DNA of 64,000 nucleotides. It comes from Gluconobacter kanchanaburiensis NBRC 103587 (GTDB lineage Bacteria; Pseudomonadota; Alphaproteobacteria; Acetobacterales; Acetobacteraceae). Shown here piece after piece: positions 48,036-57,535 of this stretch (position 1 is the first letter of the stretch; each line of letters opens with the position of its first letter). The stretch spans positions 1-64,000 of the forward strand of contig NZ_BJVA01000004.1 in the NCBI RefSeq assembly GCF_007988905.1, in the 5' to 3' direction. Under the pieces are notes generated by a model that saw only the letters and a program-made list of their open reading frames with translations, ran no database searches and was not told the DNA's origin. The position numbers were made by a program, and so were the translations under genes.

Positions 48036-48452
48036 ATGCTTTCCCCGAAGCGGACAAAGTTTCGTAAGGCCCACAAGGGCCGCATTCACGGTCTGGCGAA
48101 AAGCGGAACCCAGCTGAACTTCGGTGCCTTCGGCCTGAAGGCTCTGGAGCCGGAGCGGATTACCGCTCGCCAGATCGAAGCCTCTCGTCGTGCGATCACG
48201 CGTGCAATGAAGCGTGCCGGTCGCGTGTGGATTCGTATCTTTCCGGACACTCCGGTCTCGACAAAGCCAGCAGAAGTGCGTATGGGCTCCGGTAAGGGTA
48301 ACCCCGAGTACTGGGCCGCACGTGTCAAGCCGGGTCGTATCCTGTTCGAGATCGAAGGCGTTCCGCCTGAGGTCGCCAAGCTGGCCCTGAGCCTGGGTGC
48401 TGCAAAGCTTCCGATCAAGACCAAGTTCGTTCAGCGTATCGGAGACGCGTAA
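48036..48452 (+). CDS. rplP: 50S ribosomal protein L16
   Basis: 138-aa L16 near the A-site tRNA elbow. [19 protein letters not shown], the [20 protein letters not shown] block and the [20 protein letters not shown] region are diagnostic. Its TAATG stop-start overlap with rpmC indicates coupling. Confidence 0.99.
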   Translation: MLSPKRTKFRKAHKGRIHGLAKSGTQLNFGAFGLKALEPERITARQIEASRRAITRAMKRAGRVWIRIFPDTPVSTKPAEVRMGSGKGNPEYWAARVKPGRILFEIEGVPPEVAKLALSLGAAKLPIKTKFVQRIGDA

Positions 48453-48685
48453 TGGCCGACACGTACAAGCCTGCCGATCTGCGCGCGAAGAGTGAGGACG
48501 AGCTGAATGCTCTTCTGCTCGATCTCAAGCGCGAACAGATCAACCACCGTTTTTCGGCTGCCACCGGGCAGTCGGAGAACACAAGCCGCGTCAAGGTCGT
48601 GCGCCGTGCAGTTGCACGTATCAAGACACTGGCTCACACATCGAAGAACCGTGCGGGCGCCAAAACGTCCGCCGCTAAGTCCTGA
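48452..48685 (+). CDS. rpmC: 50S ribosomal protein L29
   Basis: 77-aa L29 from the tunnel exit. The helical hairpin ([25 protein letters not shown]) and [11 protein letters not shown] are typical. The tail is about 10 residues longer than average and rich in Lys/Ala. Confidence 0.95.
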   Translation: MADTYKPADLRAKSEDELNALLLDLKREQINHRFSAATGQSENTSRVKVVRRAVARIKTLAHTSKNRAGAKTSAAKS

Positions 48686-48698
48686 GAGGAGACGGACG

Positions 48699-48971
48699 AT
48701 GCCAAGGCGCGTCCTGACGGGTCGGGTCACGAGCGACAAGATGGACAAGACGGTTACCGTTCTTGTTGATCGTCGGATCATGCACCCGCTCTACAAGAAG
48801 TTTATTCGCCGCTCCAAGAAGTACGCGGCTCATGACGAAGAAAACGTCTGCCAGACGGGTGATCTGGTTCGCATCGAAGAATGCGCACCGATCTCCAAGC
48901 GCAAGACGTGGTCTGTCGTGTCGCGCAACGGCGAGGAGCTGACTTCAGTCTCCTCTTCCGTCAGCGCATAA
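48699..48971 (+). CDS. rpsQ: 30S ribosomal protein S17
   Basis: 90-aa S17, an early 16S rRNA-binding protein of the OB fold. [21 protein letters not shown] and [14 protein letters not shown] are typical. The ATG at 48699 lies 13 bp after rpmC with a GAGGAG-type site; the longer open frame upstream overlaps rpmC and is not coding. Confidence 0.98.
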   Translation: MPRRVLTGRVTSDKMDKTVTVLVDRRIMHPLYKKFIRRSKKYAAHDEENVCQTGDLVRIEECAPISKRKTWSVVSRNGEELTSVSSSVSA

Positions 48972-48983
48972 GGGGGTAGGCAC

Positions 48984-49352
48984 ATGATTCATCCCGAGAC
49001 CAACCTGGACGTCGCCGATAACTCGGGCGCACGTCGGGTGCAGTGCATCAAGGTGCTGGGCGGTTCCAAGCGGAAGACCGCCTCGGTCGGCGACGTCATT
49101 GTCGTGTCCGTCAAGGAAGCAATTCCCCGCGGCAAGGTGAAGAAGGGTGACGTCCATCAGGCCGTTATCGTTCGCACCTCCTACCCGGTTCGTCGTGCAG
49201 ATGGCTCCGCCATCCGCTTCGACAAAAATGCTGCTGTTCTTCTGAACAAGCAGCAGGAGCCGATTGGTACGCGTATCTTTGGTCCGGTGGTTCGTGAGCT
49301 GCGTGCGCGTAAGTTCATGAAGATCATCTCGCTGGCTCCGGAGGTGCTGTAA
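48984..49352 (+). CDS. rplN: 50S ribosomal protein L14
   Basis: 122-aa L14 at the subunit interface. [28 protein letters not shown] and the [24 protein letters not shown] end are diagnostic. It opens the spc-type part of the block; its stop overlaps the rplX ATG by one base (TAATG). Confidence 0.99.
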   Translation: MIHPETNLDVADNSGARRVQCIKVLGGSKRKTASVGDVIVVSVKEAIPRGKVKKGDVHQAVIVRTSYPVRRADGSAIRFDKNAAVLLNKQQEPIGTRIFGPVVRELRARKFMKIISLAPEVL

Positions 49353-49672
49353 TGGCTGCTCGTATCAAAAAGGGTGACCAGGTTCTGGTCCTCTCCGGCA
49401 AGTCCCGTGGCGTTCGCGGCGAAGTTCTCGCTGTGATGCCGAAGGCCGAAAAGGCTGTTGTGCGCGGCGTGGCTATTGCCAAGCGTCACACGAAGCCCAA
49501 CCGCGCAGGCGGAGAAGGTGGAATCATCGAGCGTGAAATGCCGATCCATCTTTCCAACCTGAAGCTGGTTGATCCGAAGAGTGGCAAGCCGACGCGTGTT
49601 GGCTTCCGCATTCTGGAAGACGGTCGCAAGGTTCGTGTTGCCAAGGCAACCGGCGAAGTGATCGAAGGCTGA
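49352..49672 (+). CDS. rplX: 50S ribosomal protein L24
   Basis: 106-aa L24, an initiator of 50S assembly. The KOW motif is visible in [20 protein letters not shown], followed by KRHTKPN and the [16 protein letters not shown] segment. Confidence 0.98.
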   Translation: MAARIKKGDQVLVLSGKSRGVRGEVLAVMPKAEKAVVRGVAIAKRHTKPNRAGGEGGIIEREMPIHLSNLKLVDPKSGKPTRVGFRILEDGRKVRVAKATGEVIEG

Positions 49673-49683
49673 GGAACGCAACA

Positions 49684-50247
49684 ATGAGCGAACAGAAGAA
49701 CGCTTTGCCGCGTCTGCATCAGCGTTACGAAGATGTGCTGAAGAAGCAGCTTCGCGAGCAGTTTGGTTATGCCAACGAACTCCAGGTTCCCAAGCTCGAG
49801 AAGATCGTGCTGAACATGGGCGTTGGTGAGGCCGCCGGTGATCAGAAGAAGCTTGATGCCGCTTTTGCGGAAATGACTGTGATTTCCGGTCAGAAGCCCG
49901 TCAAGACCCTTGCTCGCAAGGCTATTGCAGGCTTCAAGATCCGTGAAGGTCTGCCCATTGGCTGTAAGGTCACGCTTCGTCGTGCCCGTATGTACGAGTT
50001 TCTTGACCGTCTGGTGACGATCGCCATGCCGCGTATCCGCGATTTCCGCGGCCTGCCGGCCAACAAGGGTTTTGATGGACATGGCAATTTCGCCATGGGC
50101 ATCAAGGAACAGATCGTGTTTCCTGAGATCGAATATGACAAGATCGATGCCGTTCGTGGCATGGACATCATCTTCGTGACCAGCGCCAAGTCTGATGCTG
50201 AAGCAAAGGCCCTGCTGAAGGCCTTTGATCTGCCGTTCAACGGCTGA
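49684..50247 (+). CDS. rplE: 50S ribosomal protein L5
   Basis: 187-aa L5, which binds 5S rRNA and P-site tRNA. Recognised by [11 protein letters not shown], the [21 protein letters not shown] block and [28 protein letters not shown] 132-bp gap with a terminator-like hairpin separates it from rpsN, wider than the neighbouring gaps. Confidence 0.99.
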   Translation: MSEQKNALPRLHQRYEDVLKKQLREQFGYANELQVPKLEKIVLNMGVGEAAGDQKKLDAAFAEMTVISGQKPVKTLARKAIAGFKIREGLPIGCKVTLRRARMYEFLDRLVTIAMPRIRDFRGLPANKGFDGHGNFAMGIKEQIVFPEIEYDKIDAVRGMDIIFVTSAKSDAEAKALLKAFDLPFNG

Positions 50248-50287
50248 TCCATAATTTTTCAGACCGATCACGGTTAAAATCAGGATT

Positions 50288-50318
50288 CGGCCTTCCATTG
50301 GAAGGCCGCTTTCCTTTA
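50288..50318 (+). terminator. Hairpin with pyrimidine tail between rplE and rpsN
   Basis: CGGCCTTCC (50288-50296) pairs with GGAAGGCCG (50300-50308) around ATT, followed by CTTTCCTTTA. It resembles a weak Rho-independent terminator or attenuator inside the spc operon. Confidence 0.55.
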
Positions 50319-50379
50319 TAGACACGCTGATTGGAAAACCGTCGGGATAGGCCTGACAGGTTCCGGGAGAAAATTCGAG

Positions 50380-50685
50380 ATGGCGAAGGTCTCAGCGGTA
50401 AACCGTAATAACCATCGCGCTGCCCTGGTGAAGCGCGACAAGGAAAAGCGGACCGCTCTCAAGAACATCATCAAGGATCGTACACTGTCGGTTGAAGACC
50501 GCTTTGATGCGACCCTTAAGCTGGCCCAGATGCCGCGCAATGGATCCGCAACGCGCGTCCGTCTGCGTTGCAAGCTTTCTGGTCGCCCCCGTGCCAACTA
50601 TCGCAAGTTCGAACTGAGCCGTATTGCTCTGCGTGATCTTGCCTCCGCCGGCCAGATTCCTGGTATGGTCAAGTCGAGCTGGTAA
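50380..50685 (+). CDS. rpsN: 30S ribosomal protein S14 (zinc-independent form)
   Basis: 101-aa S14. It has the long form without CXXC zinc motifs, unlike the short zinc-binding paralogue. The C-terminal [25 protein letters not shown] block is diagnostic. The site GGGAGAA upstream of the ATG is good, and the wide gap in front may hold its own promoter. Confidence 0.98.
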   Translation: MAKVSAVNRNNHRAALVKRDKEKRTALKNIIKDRTLSVEDRFDATLKLAQMPRNGSATRVRLRCKLSGRPRANYRKFELSRIALRDLASAGQIPGMVKSSW

Positions 50686-50697
50686 AGGGTAGATCGA

Positions 50698-51096
50698 ATG
50701 TCTTTGTCTGATCCACTGGGCGATATGCTGACCCGGATCCGCAATGCACAGCGTGCCCGTCATGCTGTCTGCGTTGCGCCTGCATCCAAGCTGCGCGCAA
50801 GCGTTCTGGAAGCCCTGAAGCGTGAAGGCTACATCCGTGGCTTTGCTGCTGAAGAGCTCCGCAAGGGTGTTGCACAGCTCCGTATCGAGCTGAAGTATGT
50901 AGAAGGCCAGCCGGTCATCAAGGAAATCCATCGCGTTTCCAAGCCCGGCCGTCGCGTCTACTCGAAGATCAAGGAACTTCCGCGCGTTTATGCCGGCCTT
51001 GGTGTGTCGATCCTGTCCACCCCGCGTGGCGTCCTGTCGGACGTCGAGGCTCGCGCTGCCAACGTTGGCGGCGAGGTCCTCTGCCGCGTCTTCTAA
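50698..51096 (+). CDS. rpsH: 30S ribosomal protein S8
   Basis: 132-aa S8, a central 30S assembly protein and, in E. coli, the translational repressor of the spc operon. [18 protein letters not shown] and the [20 protein letters not shown] block are conserved. It is 12 bp after rpsN and 10 bp before rplF. Confidence 0.99.
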   Translation: MSLSDPLGDMLTRIRNAQRARHAVCVAPASKLRASVLEALKREGYIRGFAAEELRKGVAQLRIELKYVEGQPVIKEIHRVSKPGRRVYSKIKELPRVYAGLGVSILSTPRGVLSDVEARAANVGGEVLCRVF

Positions 51097-51106
51097 GGAG
51101 GATCGC

Positions 51107-51643
51107 ATGTCTCGCGTAGGTAAATATCCCGTCGAAGTTCCGGCTGGCGTGCAGGTTTCTCTTGCTGATGGCGTCTTCAAGGCCAAGGGCAAGCTGGGTG
51201 AACTGACCGTGCCGGTTTCCCGCCATGTGGAAGTCAAGATCGAAGGCAGCAACGTCTCCGTCGCTCCTGTCGGTCGTCGCTCCCGCGAAAACTGGACCAT
51301 GTGGGGAACGACCCGTGCTCTGATCGCCAATACGGTCAAGGGTGTTTCTGACGGTTTCACCAAAGGCCTTGAAATTCAGGGTACGGGTTTCCGTGCTGCT
51401 GTTCAGGGTTCCAATCTGGTGATGAACCTCGGCTTCTCGCACGATGTTGTCTATCCGATTCCGGAAGGCATCAAGATCACCACTCCGCGTCCGACCGCGA
51501 TTGTCGTTGAAGGCAATGACAAGCAGCGTGTTGGTCAGGTTGCGCTCGATATTCGCAGCTTCCGCAAGCCGGAGCCCTATAAGGGCAAGGGCGTTCGGTA
51601 CGAGACCGAGGTTCTGCGTCGCAAGGAAGGTAAGAAGAAGTAA
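51107..51643 (+). CDS. rplF: 50S ribosomal protein L6
   Basis: 178-aa L6 of two repeated domains near the sarcin-ricin loop. [34 protein letters not shown] and the C-terminal [23 protein letters not shown]-type end are typical. The ATG at 51107 follows AAGGAGG. The upstream open frame overlaps rpsH and is not coding. It overlaps rplR by one base. Confidence 0.99.
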   Translation: MSRVGKYPVEVPAGVQVSLADGVFKAKGKLGELTVPVSRHVEVKIEGSNVSVAPVGRRSRENWTMWGTTRALIANTVKGVSDGFTKGLEIQGTGFRAAVQGSNLVMNLGFSHDVVYPIPEGIKITTPRPTAIVVEGNDKQRVGQVALDIRSFRKPEPYKGKGVRYETEVLRRKEGKKK

Positions 51644-52005
51644 TGGCAACGCAGCAAGGATTGCAGGAACGCCGCCGTCAGCGGCTGCGCTTCCAGCTTC
51701 GTCGCAAGAGCGGCGGCCGGCCGCGTCTGTCGGTCTTCCGTTCCAGCAAGCACATTCACGCCCAGATCATCGACGATGCACAGGGCCGTACACTCGCCAG
51801 CGCCTCCACGCTGGAGAAGACGCTTCGCGACGCTGGCAAGACCGGTGCCGATGTGTCCGCGGCTACGGTTATCGGCAAGCTGATTGCCGAACGTGGCGTG
51901 GCGGCTGGCGTCAAGACCGTCGTGTTCGATCGCGGCTCTTATCTGTATCATGGCCGGGTCAAAGCCCTGGCAGAGGCTGCCCGTGAGGGCGGACTCTCGT
52001 TCTAA
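51643..52005 (+). CDS. rplR: 50S ribosomal protein L18
   Basis: 120-aa L18, a 5S rRNA-binding protein of the central protuberance. [28 protein letters not shown] and the [24 protein letters not shown] end are diagnostic. TAATG coupling with rplF and AAGGAGG before rpsE indicate one message. Confidence 0.99.
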   Translation: MATQQGLQERRRQRLRFQLRRKSGGRPRLSVFRSSKHIHAQIIDDAQGRTLASASTLEKTLRDAGKTGADVSAATVIGKLIAERGVAAGVKTVVFDRGSYLYHGRVKALAEAAREGGLSF

Positions 52006-52017
52006 GGAGGATCACAC

Positions 52018-52593
52018 ATGGCACGTGAGCCAAGAGAAGGCGGCCGTGGTGGTCGTGAGCGCGAGCAGGGCGATGATCTGGTCGACAAGCTTGTAACCAT
52101 CAACCGTGTCGCCAAGGTCGTGAAGGGTGGTCGTCGTTTTGCGTTCGCTGCCCTCGTGGTTGTTGGCGACCAGAAGGGACGCGTTGGTTACGGTGCGGGC
52201 AAGGCCCGTGAAGTTCCCGAGGCGATCCGCAAGGCAACCGAGCGCGCGAAGCGCACGATGATCCGCGTACCGATGAAGGAGGGGCGTACCCTTCATCACG
52301 ATACGTTCGGTCACTACGGGGCTGGCAAGGTTGTTGTCCGTGCGGCCGAAGCCGGTACGGGTATCATTGCTGGCGGTCCGATGCGTGCAGTGTTCGAAAG
52401 CCTGGGCGTCAATGACGTCGTGGCCAAGAGCCTGGGAACGCGGAACCCGCATAACATGATCAAGGCAACGTTTGCTGCCCTCGAAAAGGCCAGCAGCCCG
52501 CGTCATGTTGCATCCCGTCGCGGCAAGAAAGCCGCTGAACTGTTTGGTAAGCGCGAGCAGGGCCAGACGGAAGTGGAGGTGACAAATGGCTGA
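52018..52593 (+). CDS. rpsE: 30S ribosomal protein S5
   Basis: 191-aa S5, involved in decoding accuracy and mRNA unwinding. The N-terminal basic Gly/Arg-rich tail ([12 protein letters not shown]) precedes the dsRBD-like domain ([17 protein letters not shown]) and the [17 protein letters not shown] block. Its 3' end overlaps rpmD by 8 bp. Confidence 0.99.
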   Translation: MAREPREGGRGGREREQGDDLVDKLVTINRVAKVVKGGRRFAFAALVVVGDQKGRVGYGAGKAREVPEAIRKATERAKRTMIRVPMKEGRTLHHDTFGHYGAGKVVVRAAEAGTGIIAGGPMRAVFESLGVNDVVAKSLGTRNPHNMIKATFAALEKASSPRHVASRRGKKAAELFGKREQGQTEVEVTNG

Positions 52594-52774
52594 GAACGGC
52601 AAGACCGTCCAGGTTACGCAGATCGCTTCGGTGATCGGTCGTAAGCCGGGCCAGGCTGAGACCATCACGGGTCTTGGTCTGCGTGGAATTGGTTCCACGC
52701 GTACGCTGGAGGATACTCCGGCCGTCCGTGGCATGATCCGCAAGGTTGCCCACCTCATCAAGGTGGAGGGTTGA
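52586..52774 (+). CDS. rpmD: 50S ribosomal protein L30
   Basis: 62-aa L30. The [26 protein letters not shown] block and the [16 protein letters not shown] end are typical of the short bacterial form. Translation is probably coupled to rpsE through the overlap. Confidence 0.97.
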   Translation: MAENGKTVQVTQIASVIGRKPGQAETITGLGLRGIGSTRTLEDTPAVRGMIRKVAHLIKVEG

Positions 52775-52775
52775 A

Positions 52776-53264
52776 ATGAACCTTAACGAACTGCGTGACA
52801 ACGAGGGTTCTCGTTATCGCAAGAAGCGTCTTGGGCGCGGCATCGGCTCTGGCAAGGGCAAGACGTCGGGTCGTGGCGTCAAGGGTCAGAAGGCACGTGA
52901 GGGTGTTTCCCTCAACGGCTTCGAGGGTGGTCAGCTTCCGCTGTACCGTCGTATGCCGAAGCGTGGCTTTGTGAACATTTTCCGCAAGGAATATGCTCCG
53001 GTGAATCTTGGTGCCATCTCCAAGGCCATCGAAAGCGGCAAGCTGGACAAGGCCTCGACTGTCAATGAAGAGGCTCTCCGCAAGGCTGGTCTCGTTAATG
53101 GCAGCAAGCTGGCTGGTGTCCGTCTTCTTGCGCATGGCGAACTTTCGCATGGCGTGACCATCGAAGTTGCCGGTGCTTCCGCTGCGGCTCTTGCCGCCGT
53201 CGAGAAGGCCGGCGGTACCGTCAAGGTACTCGAAGTCAAGAAGGAAACTCAGGCTGAGGCTTGA
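52776..53264 (+). CDS. rplO: 50S ribosomal protein L15
   Basis: 162-aa L15. [22 protein letters not shown], the [18 protein letters not shown] block and [18 protein letters not shown] are diagnostic. The ATG at 52776 lies 1 bp after the rpmD stop. A hairpin with a T-run separates it from secY. Confidence 0.98.
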   Translation: MNLNELRDNEGSRYRKKRLGRGIGSGKGKTSGRGVKGQKAREGVSLNGFEGGQLPLYRRMPKRGFVNIFRKEYAPVNLGAISKAIESGKLDKASTVNEEALRKAGLVNGSKLAGVRLLAHGELSHGVTIEVAGASAAALAAVEKAGGTVKVLEVKKETQAEA

Positions 53265-53307
53265 GTTCTCCTTTCTGGGGTTTTTCCCGGAATAGGATTG
53301 GATAGTG

Positions 53308-53345
53308 AACAGCGTCCCGTGCTTCAGTGCGGCGACGCTGTTTTC
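53308..53345 (+). terminator. Terminator/attenuator-like hairpin before secY
   Basis: AACAGCGTC (53308-53316) pairs with GACGCTGTT (53334-53342); inside, CCGTGC and GTGCGG extend the stem with G-U pairs around TTCA. A TTTT run ends the element 17 bp before the secY ATG. It could attenuate transcription into secY or act in the untranslated leader. Confidence 0.6.
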
Positions 53346-53361
53346 ATGAAAGGACAGGTGG

Positions 53362-54735
53362 ATGGCTTCCGCAGCAGAGCAGCTCGCCGCCAATCTCAAT
53401 ATGAGTTCGTTTTCCAAGGCGACCGAACTCAAGAAGCGTATCTGGTTTACGCTTGGTGCGCTGATTGTTTATCGGCTTGGTACCTATATTCCGGTACCTG
53501 GTGTGGATGCGACGGTGATGGGGCAGCTTCTTGCCCAGCACCAGGGTGGTATTCTGGGCATGTTTGACATGTTCACGGGTGGTGCTCTGGGGCGTATGGC
53601 CGTGTTTGCGCTGAATATCATGCCCTACATCAGTGCATCGATTATTATTCAGCTGCTATCCACCGCACTTCCTTCCATGGAAGCCATGAAGAAGGAGGGG
53701 GAGGCAGGTCGTAAAAAACTCAATGAGTACACGCGTTACCTGACAGTCTTCATTGCCTTGTTCCAAGCATATGGCATTGCGGTCGGGCTTGAAAACATGA
53801 CCGCGCATGGTGCCAGCGCCGTGGTTGCACCGGGAATGTTCTTTATCGCCTCGTGTGTTGTCACACTTGTCGGCGGTACGATGTTCCTCATGTGGCTCGG
53901 AGAGCAGATCACGTCGAGGGGCGTGGGAAACGGGATCTCCCTGATCATCTTCGCCGGTATCGTCGCCAATCTTCCTCATGCATTGGCCAGTCTTTTTGAG
54001 CTAGGCCGCACGGGCGCGTTGTCTCCGATATTCGTGGTTATTTTCCTTGTTCTGGCGATTGCCGTCATCGGCTTTATCGTATTCATGGAACAGGCTCAGC
54101 GTCGTGTGGTGATCCAGTATCCCAAGCGTCAGGTGGGTAACCGTATTTTCGGTGGTGACTCGACCCATATGCCGCTGAAGGTGAATACGGCAGGCGTTAT
54201 TCCTCCGATCTTTGCGTCGTCGGTTCTGCTAATTCCTGTCACCATTTCTGGTTTCATGAGCGGGCACTCGATGCCAGGCTGGCTTTCCGTTCTTGGTCAG
54301 CAGCTTGGGCAGGGACAGCCGCTTTACATGCTGTTCTACGCCGCAATGATCCTGTTCTTTTCCTATTTTTACGCTGCGATCACCTTTAATCCCGAGGAGA
54401 CGGCTGAAAATCTGCGTAAGCAGGGGGGCTTCATTCCTGGTATCCGTCCTGGTGCCAATACGGCGACCTATTTCGACCGGATTCTGTCCCGACTGACGGC
54501 GATCGGTGCGCTTTATCTGGTTGTCGTATGTCTGCTGCCGCAGATTCTGATCAGCAAATATAACGTCCCATTCTATTTCGGGGGCACGAGTCTGATCATT
54601 ATTGTTTCGGTTACGATCGACACGGTGACACAGATCCAGTCCCATCTGGTGGCGCATCAGTATTCTGGACTGATCCGCAAGCAGCGTAATCGCGGCAGCC
54701 GTAGCGGAATACAGGGGGGAGTACGTCGTCGATGA
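53362..54735 (+). CDS. secY: Preprotein translocase subunit SecY
   Basis: 457-aa inner-membrane channel subunit of the Sec translocon. Ten membrane helices are discernible, beginning IWFTLGALIVYRLGTYIPVPG; the plug region and the cytosolic loops (QRRVVIQYPKRQVGNRIFGG; TFNPEETAENLRKQGGFIPGI-type) are conserved. The start has AGGACAGG upstream. Its stop overlaps the adk ATG (ATGA), coupling the two. Confidence 0.98.
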   Translation: MASAAEQLAANLNMSSFSKATELKKRIWFTLGALIVYRLGTYIPVPGVDATVMGQLLAQHQGGILGMFDMFTGGALGRMAVFALNIMPYISASIIIQLLSTALPSMEAMKKEGEAGRKKLNEYTRYLTVFIALFQAYGIAVGLENMTAHGASAVVAPGMFFIASCVVTLVGGTMFLMWLGEQITSRGVGNGISLIIFAGIVANLPHALASLFELGRTGALSPIFVVIFLVLAIAVIGFIVFMEQAQRRVVIQYPKRQVGNRIFGGDSTHMPLKVNTAGVIPPIFASSVLLIPVTISGFMSGHSMPGWLSVLGQQLGQGQPLYMLFYAAMILFFSYFYAAITFNPEETAENLRKQGGFIPGIRPGANTATYFDRILSRLTAIGALYLVVVCLLPQILISKYNVPFYFGGTSLIIIVSVTIDTVTQIQSHLVAHQYSGLIRKQRNRGSRSGIQGGVRRR

Positions 54736-55313
54736 ACATCATTCTTCTTGGTCCGCCCGGTGCGGGCAAGGGTACCCAGGCCAAGCGCCTGGAGACGCTT
54801 TATGGGTTCAAGCAGATTTCCACCGGCGATATGCTTCGTGCGGAGGTCGCTGCCGGCTCGACGATCGGTAACGAAGCCAAGGCGATCATGGAAAAGGGTC
54901 AGTTTGTTCCTGATCCAATTATCATCGCCATGATTGAGAATCGCATCGCCCAGACTGACTGTGCACGTGGATTCATTCTGGATGGTTTTCCACGTACGGA
55001 AAGTCAGGCGGAAGCTCTGGATACCATGTTGTCCCACCGTAATCTGACTATCGACGCTGTGATCCTGCTGGACGTTGATGAAGACGAACTGGTGGAGCGA
55101 ATCGCAAGCCGACGCGGAGAAGATGGTAGCCGTCGTCCGGATGACAACCCGGATGTCGTGCGTGCGCGTCTGGACGTTTATCGAAAGCAGACAGCGCCGA
55201 TCCTGCCTTACTATGAGAAGGCGGGTCGTCTGCTGCATGTGGACGGAATGAAAGATGTCGAAACCGTCGGAAGAGCGCTGGACGTTCTTATCGGCGGGGG
55301 ACAGAAAGTCTGA
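54732..55313 (+). CDS. adk: Adenylate kinase
   Basis: 193-aa enzyme interconverting ATP + AMP and 2 ADP. The P-loop GPPGAGKGTQ is at residues 7-16, the AMP-binding STGDMLR and GFPRT motifs are present. The LID domain is short, running directly from SRRGEDGSRRPDDNPD, without the four-cysteine or four-residue zinc site of the long form; this is common in alphaproteobacteria. It sits between secY and rpsM. Confidence 0.98.
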   Translation: MNIILLGPPGAGKGTQAKRLETLYGFKQISTGDMLRAEVAAGSTIGNEAKAIMEKGQFVPDPIIIAMIENRIAQTDCARGFILDGFPRTESQAEALDTMLSHRNLTIDAVILLDVDEDELVERIASRRGEDGSRRPDDNPDVVRARLDVYRKQTAPILPYYEKAGRLLHVDGMKDVETVGRALDVLIGGGQKV

Positions 55314-55350
55314 GTTTTTTGAAGTATCACGGAAAAGTGATCCGTATCGT

Positions 55351-55378
55351 TTGACTCAGTGAGGGTCAGCAGTATATT
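55351..55378 (+). promoter_or_regulatory. Candidate promoter of the rpsM-rpsK-rpoA-rplQ operon
   Basis: TTGACT (55351-55356) and TATATT (55373-55378) with a 16-bp spacer lie in the 215-bp gap after adk. This is the best -35/-10 pair seen in the ribosomal block and is well placed for an alpha-operon promoter. Confidence 0.55.
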
Positions 55379-55491
55379 GCGCGCCCTCGACACAGGTGTG
55401 GTCCAGACCATCAGTCGCTTTCCGGAATCGGTTTGTGACGGGTCGGGCTGCGAGACCAATGACCTGACTTCGGTCGGGGATTTAACAGTCT

Positions 55492-55520
55492 GGTACGGTC
55501 CTGAGCCGTACCAATGGGAG
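55492..55520 (+). promoter_or_regulatory. Hairpin abutting the rpsM ribosome binding site
   Basis: GGTACGG (55492-55498) pairs with CCGTACC (55506-55512) around TCCTGAG; GGGAG (55516-55520) follows at once, 8 nt before the GTG start. The loop sequence TCCTGA could itself touch the Shine-Dalgarno site. Translational control, as by S4 in E. coli, is possible. Confidence 0.45.
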
Positions 55521-55528
55521 TAACAGGC

Positions 55529-55906
55529 GTGGCACGTATTGCCGGCGTAAACATTCCGACCAACAAGCGGGTCGTCATTGCCCTGCGTTATGTCTACGGC
55601 ATCGGTCCGTCGACGGCGCAGTCCATCTGCAACAAGCTCGAGATCCCTGATGCCAAGCGCGTCAACGAGCTGTCTGACGATGAGATCGTGAAGATCCGTG
55701 AGTTGATCGATTCCGAACTGCGCGTCGAAGGCGATCTGCGTCGCGAGACAGCAATGAACATCAAGCGTCTGATGGATCTCGGTTGCTACCGCGGCCTCCG
55801 TCACCGTCGTGGCCTTCCGGTCCGCGGTCAGCGTACGCATACCAATGCCCGTACCCGTAAGGGCAAGGCGGTTGCGATTGCAGGCAAGAAGAAGGTCACG
55901 CGCTAA
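55529..55906 (+). CDS. rpsM: 30S ribosomal protein S13
   Basis: 125-aa S13 that bridges the 30S head with the 50S subunit. The sequence [20 protein letters not shown] and [24 protein letters not shown] are typical. I take the GTG at 55529 as the start because S13 proteins begin [10 protein letters not shown] and GGGAG lies 8 nt upstream; the in-frame ATG at 55514 overlaps that ribosome binding site and adds five unconserved residues. Confidence 0.97.
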   Translation: MARIAGVNIPTNKRVVIALRYVYGIGPSTAQSICNKLEIPDAKRVNELSDDEIVKIRELIDSELRVEGDLRRETAMNIKRLMDLGCYRGLRHRRGLPVRGQRTHTNARTRKGKAVAIAGKKKVTR

Positions 55907-55963
55907 TCCGCGCTTGATTCTCTTATCGACGTTTTTCGTTAAACTTTTAGGACGACCTCTCTC

Positions 55964-56356
55964 ATGGCCAAGGCCGCTGCTCCGCGTATCCGCAAGAAGG
56001 AACGCAAGAATATCATTTCCGGTGTTGCTCACGTGCTTTCAACGTTCAACAACACCATGATCACCATTTCTGATGCCCAGGGTAACGCGATTGCCTGGTC
56101 GTCGTCGGGTGCGCAGGGCTTTAAAGGCTCCCGTAAGTCCACGCCGTATGCTGCTCAGGTTGCTGCCGAAGATGCCGGCCGCAAGGCACGCGAGCATGGC
56201 ATGGAAACGCTTGAGATCGAGGTTTCCGGCCCGGGTTCGGGGCGTGAAAGCGCGCTTCGTGCCCTTCAGGCCGTAGGGTTCAACATTACGTCCATCCGCG
56301 ACATGACGCCTGTGCCGCACAATGGCTGCCGTCCCCGGAAGCGTCGTCGCGTCTGA
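55964..56356 (+). CDS. rpsK: 30S ribosomal protein S11
   Basis: 130-aa S11 of the 30S platform. Recognised by [22 protein letters not shown], the [25 protein letters not shown] block and the C-terminal [18 protein letters not shown]. Two hairpins in the following gap separate it from rpoA. Confidence 0.99.
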   Translation: MAKAAAPRIRKKERKNIISGVAHVLSTFNNTMITISDAQGNAIAWSSSGAQGFKGSRKSTPYAAQVAAEDAGRKAREHGMETLEIEVSGPGSGRESALRALQAVGFNITSIRDMTPVPHNGCRPRKRRRV

Positions 56357-56366
56357 GTGATGCTTT

Positions 56367-56392
56367 ACTGCGTGTCGCTGGCGACACGCAGT
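56367..56392 (+). other. Long perfect hairpin between rpsK and rpoA
   Basis: ACTGCGTGTCG (56367-56377) pairs exactly with CGACACGCAGT (56382-56392) around CTGG, 11 bp after the rpsK stop. A second hairpin, CCGCACC-TCT-GGTGCGG, follows near 56418-56434. No T-run; attenuation or processing is possible. Confidence 0.6.
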
Positions 56393-56488
56393 ATCTTTAA
56401 GTGATTGCATCTTTTGCCGCACCTCTGGTGCGGGCCCGGATGCCGCCAATTTTTCTTGGCGTGCTTCGTTGTTTGAAAGGCCACGACC

Positions 56489-57508
56489 TTGGTTCTCCAG
56501 AAAAACTGGCAGTCCCTCATCAAGCCGGAGAAGCTTGAAGTCGAGCCCGGACCGGTTGCCTCGCGCATTGCCACTGTCGTGGCCGAGCCTCTGGAACGCG
56601 GCTTCGGCATGACGCTCGGTAACGCCCTGCGTCGTATCCTTCTGTCGTCGCTGCAGGGCGCTGCTGTGACCGCCATCCAGATTGATGGTGTGCTGCACGA
56701 GTTCTCCGCCGTGCCGGGTGTTCGCGAAGACGTTACGGACATCGTCCTGAACGTCAAGCAGCTTGCGCTGCGGATGCATGGTGAAGGCCCCAAGCGCATG
56801 ATCCTGACGGCTACAGGCCCAGGTGAAGTGACGGCCGGGCAGATCCAGGCAGGGCACGACATCGAGATCATGAATCCTGATCTGGTGATCTGCACGCTCG
56901 ATGACGGCGTAAAGCTCGGCATGGAGTTCACGGTGAACATGGGCAAGGGCTACGTTGCTGCCGCAGCAAACCGTCCGGAAGACGCTCCGATCGGTCTGAT
57001 CCCGATCGATGCCATTTATTCGCCCGTTCGTCGCGTCTCGTACAAGATCGAGCAGACGCGTGTCGGTCAGGTCACTGACTATGACAAGCTGCTCCTGACG
57101 GTCGAGACCAATGGTGCGGTGACGCCGGAAGACAGCCTGGCTCTTGCAGCCCGGATTCTTCAGGACCAGCTGCAGCTGTTCATCAACTTTGATGAGCCGC
57201 GTCCGGTCCAGCATGAAGAACCGCAGGATGACCTGCCGTTCAATCGTAATCTTCTTCGCAAGGTTGACGAACTTGAGCTCTCGGTGCGTAGCGCCAACTG
57301 CCTCAAGAACGACAACATTGTTTATATTGGCGATCTGGTGCAGAAGTCCGAACAGGAAATGCTCCGTACGCCTAATTTCGGGCGTAAGTCGCTCAACGAG
57401 ATCAAGGAAGTTCTCACCGGTATGGGGCTGTCGCTCGGCATGAGCGTCCCGGCCTGGCCGCCAGAGAACATCGAGGATCTGGCCAAGCGTCTCGACGAGA
57501 CGTTCTGA
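56489..57508 (+). CDS. rpoA: RNA polymerase alpha subunit
   Basis: 339-aa alpha subunit, the usual length. The N-terminal assembly domain ([29 protein letters not shown]-like [10 protein letters not shown]) and C-terminal domain contacting UP elements and activators ([30 protein letters not shown]) are complete. The start is a TTG at 56489 with GAAAGG about 9 nt upstream; no ATG precedes the conserved [15 protein letters not shown]. Confidence 0.97.
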   Translation: MVLQKNWQSLIKPEKLEVEPGPVASRIATVVAEPLERGFGMTLGNALRRILLSSLQGAAVTAIQIDGVLHEFSAVPGVREDVTDIVLNVKQLALRMHGEGPKRMILTATGPGEVTAGQIQAGHDIEIMNPDLVICTLDDGVKLGMEFTVNMGKGYVAAAANRPEDAPIGLIPIDAIYSPVRRVSYKIEQTRVGQVTDYDKLLLTVETNGAVTPEDSLALAARILQDQLQLFINFDEPRPVQHEEPQDDLPFNRNLLRKVDELELSVRSANCLKNDNIVYIGDLVQKSEQEMLRTPNFGRKSLNEIKEVLTGMGLSLGMSVPAWPPENIEDLAKRLDETF

Positions 57509-57535
57509 GAACTTTCAAGGTAAGGAAAACTAGCA

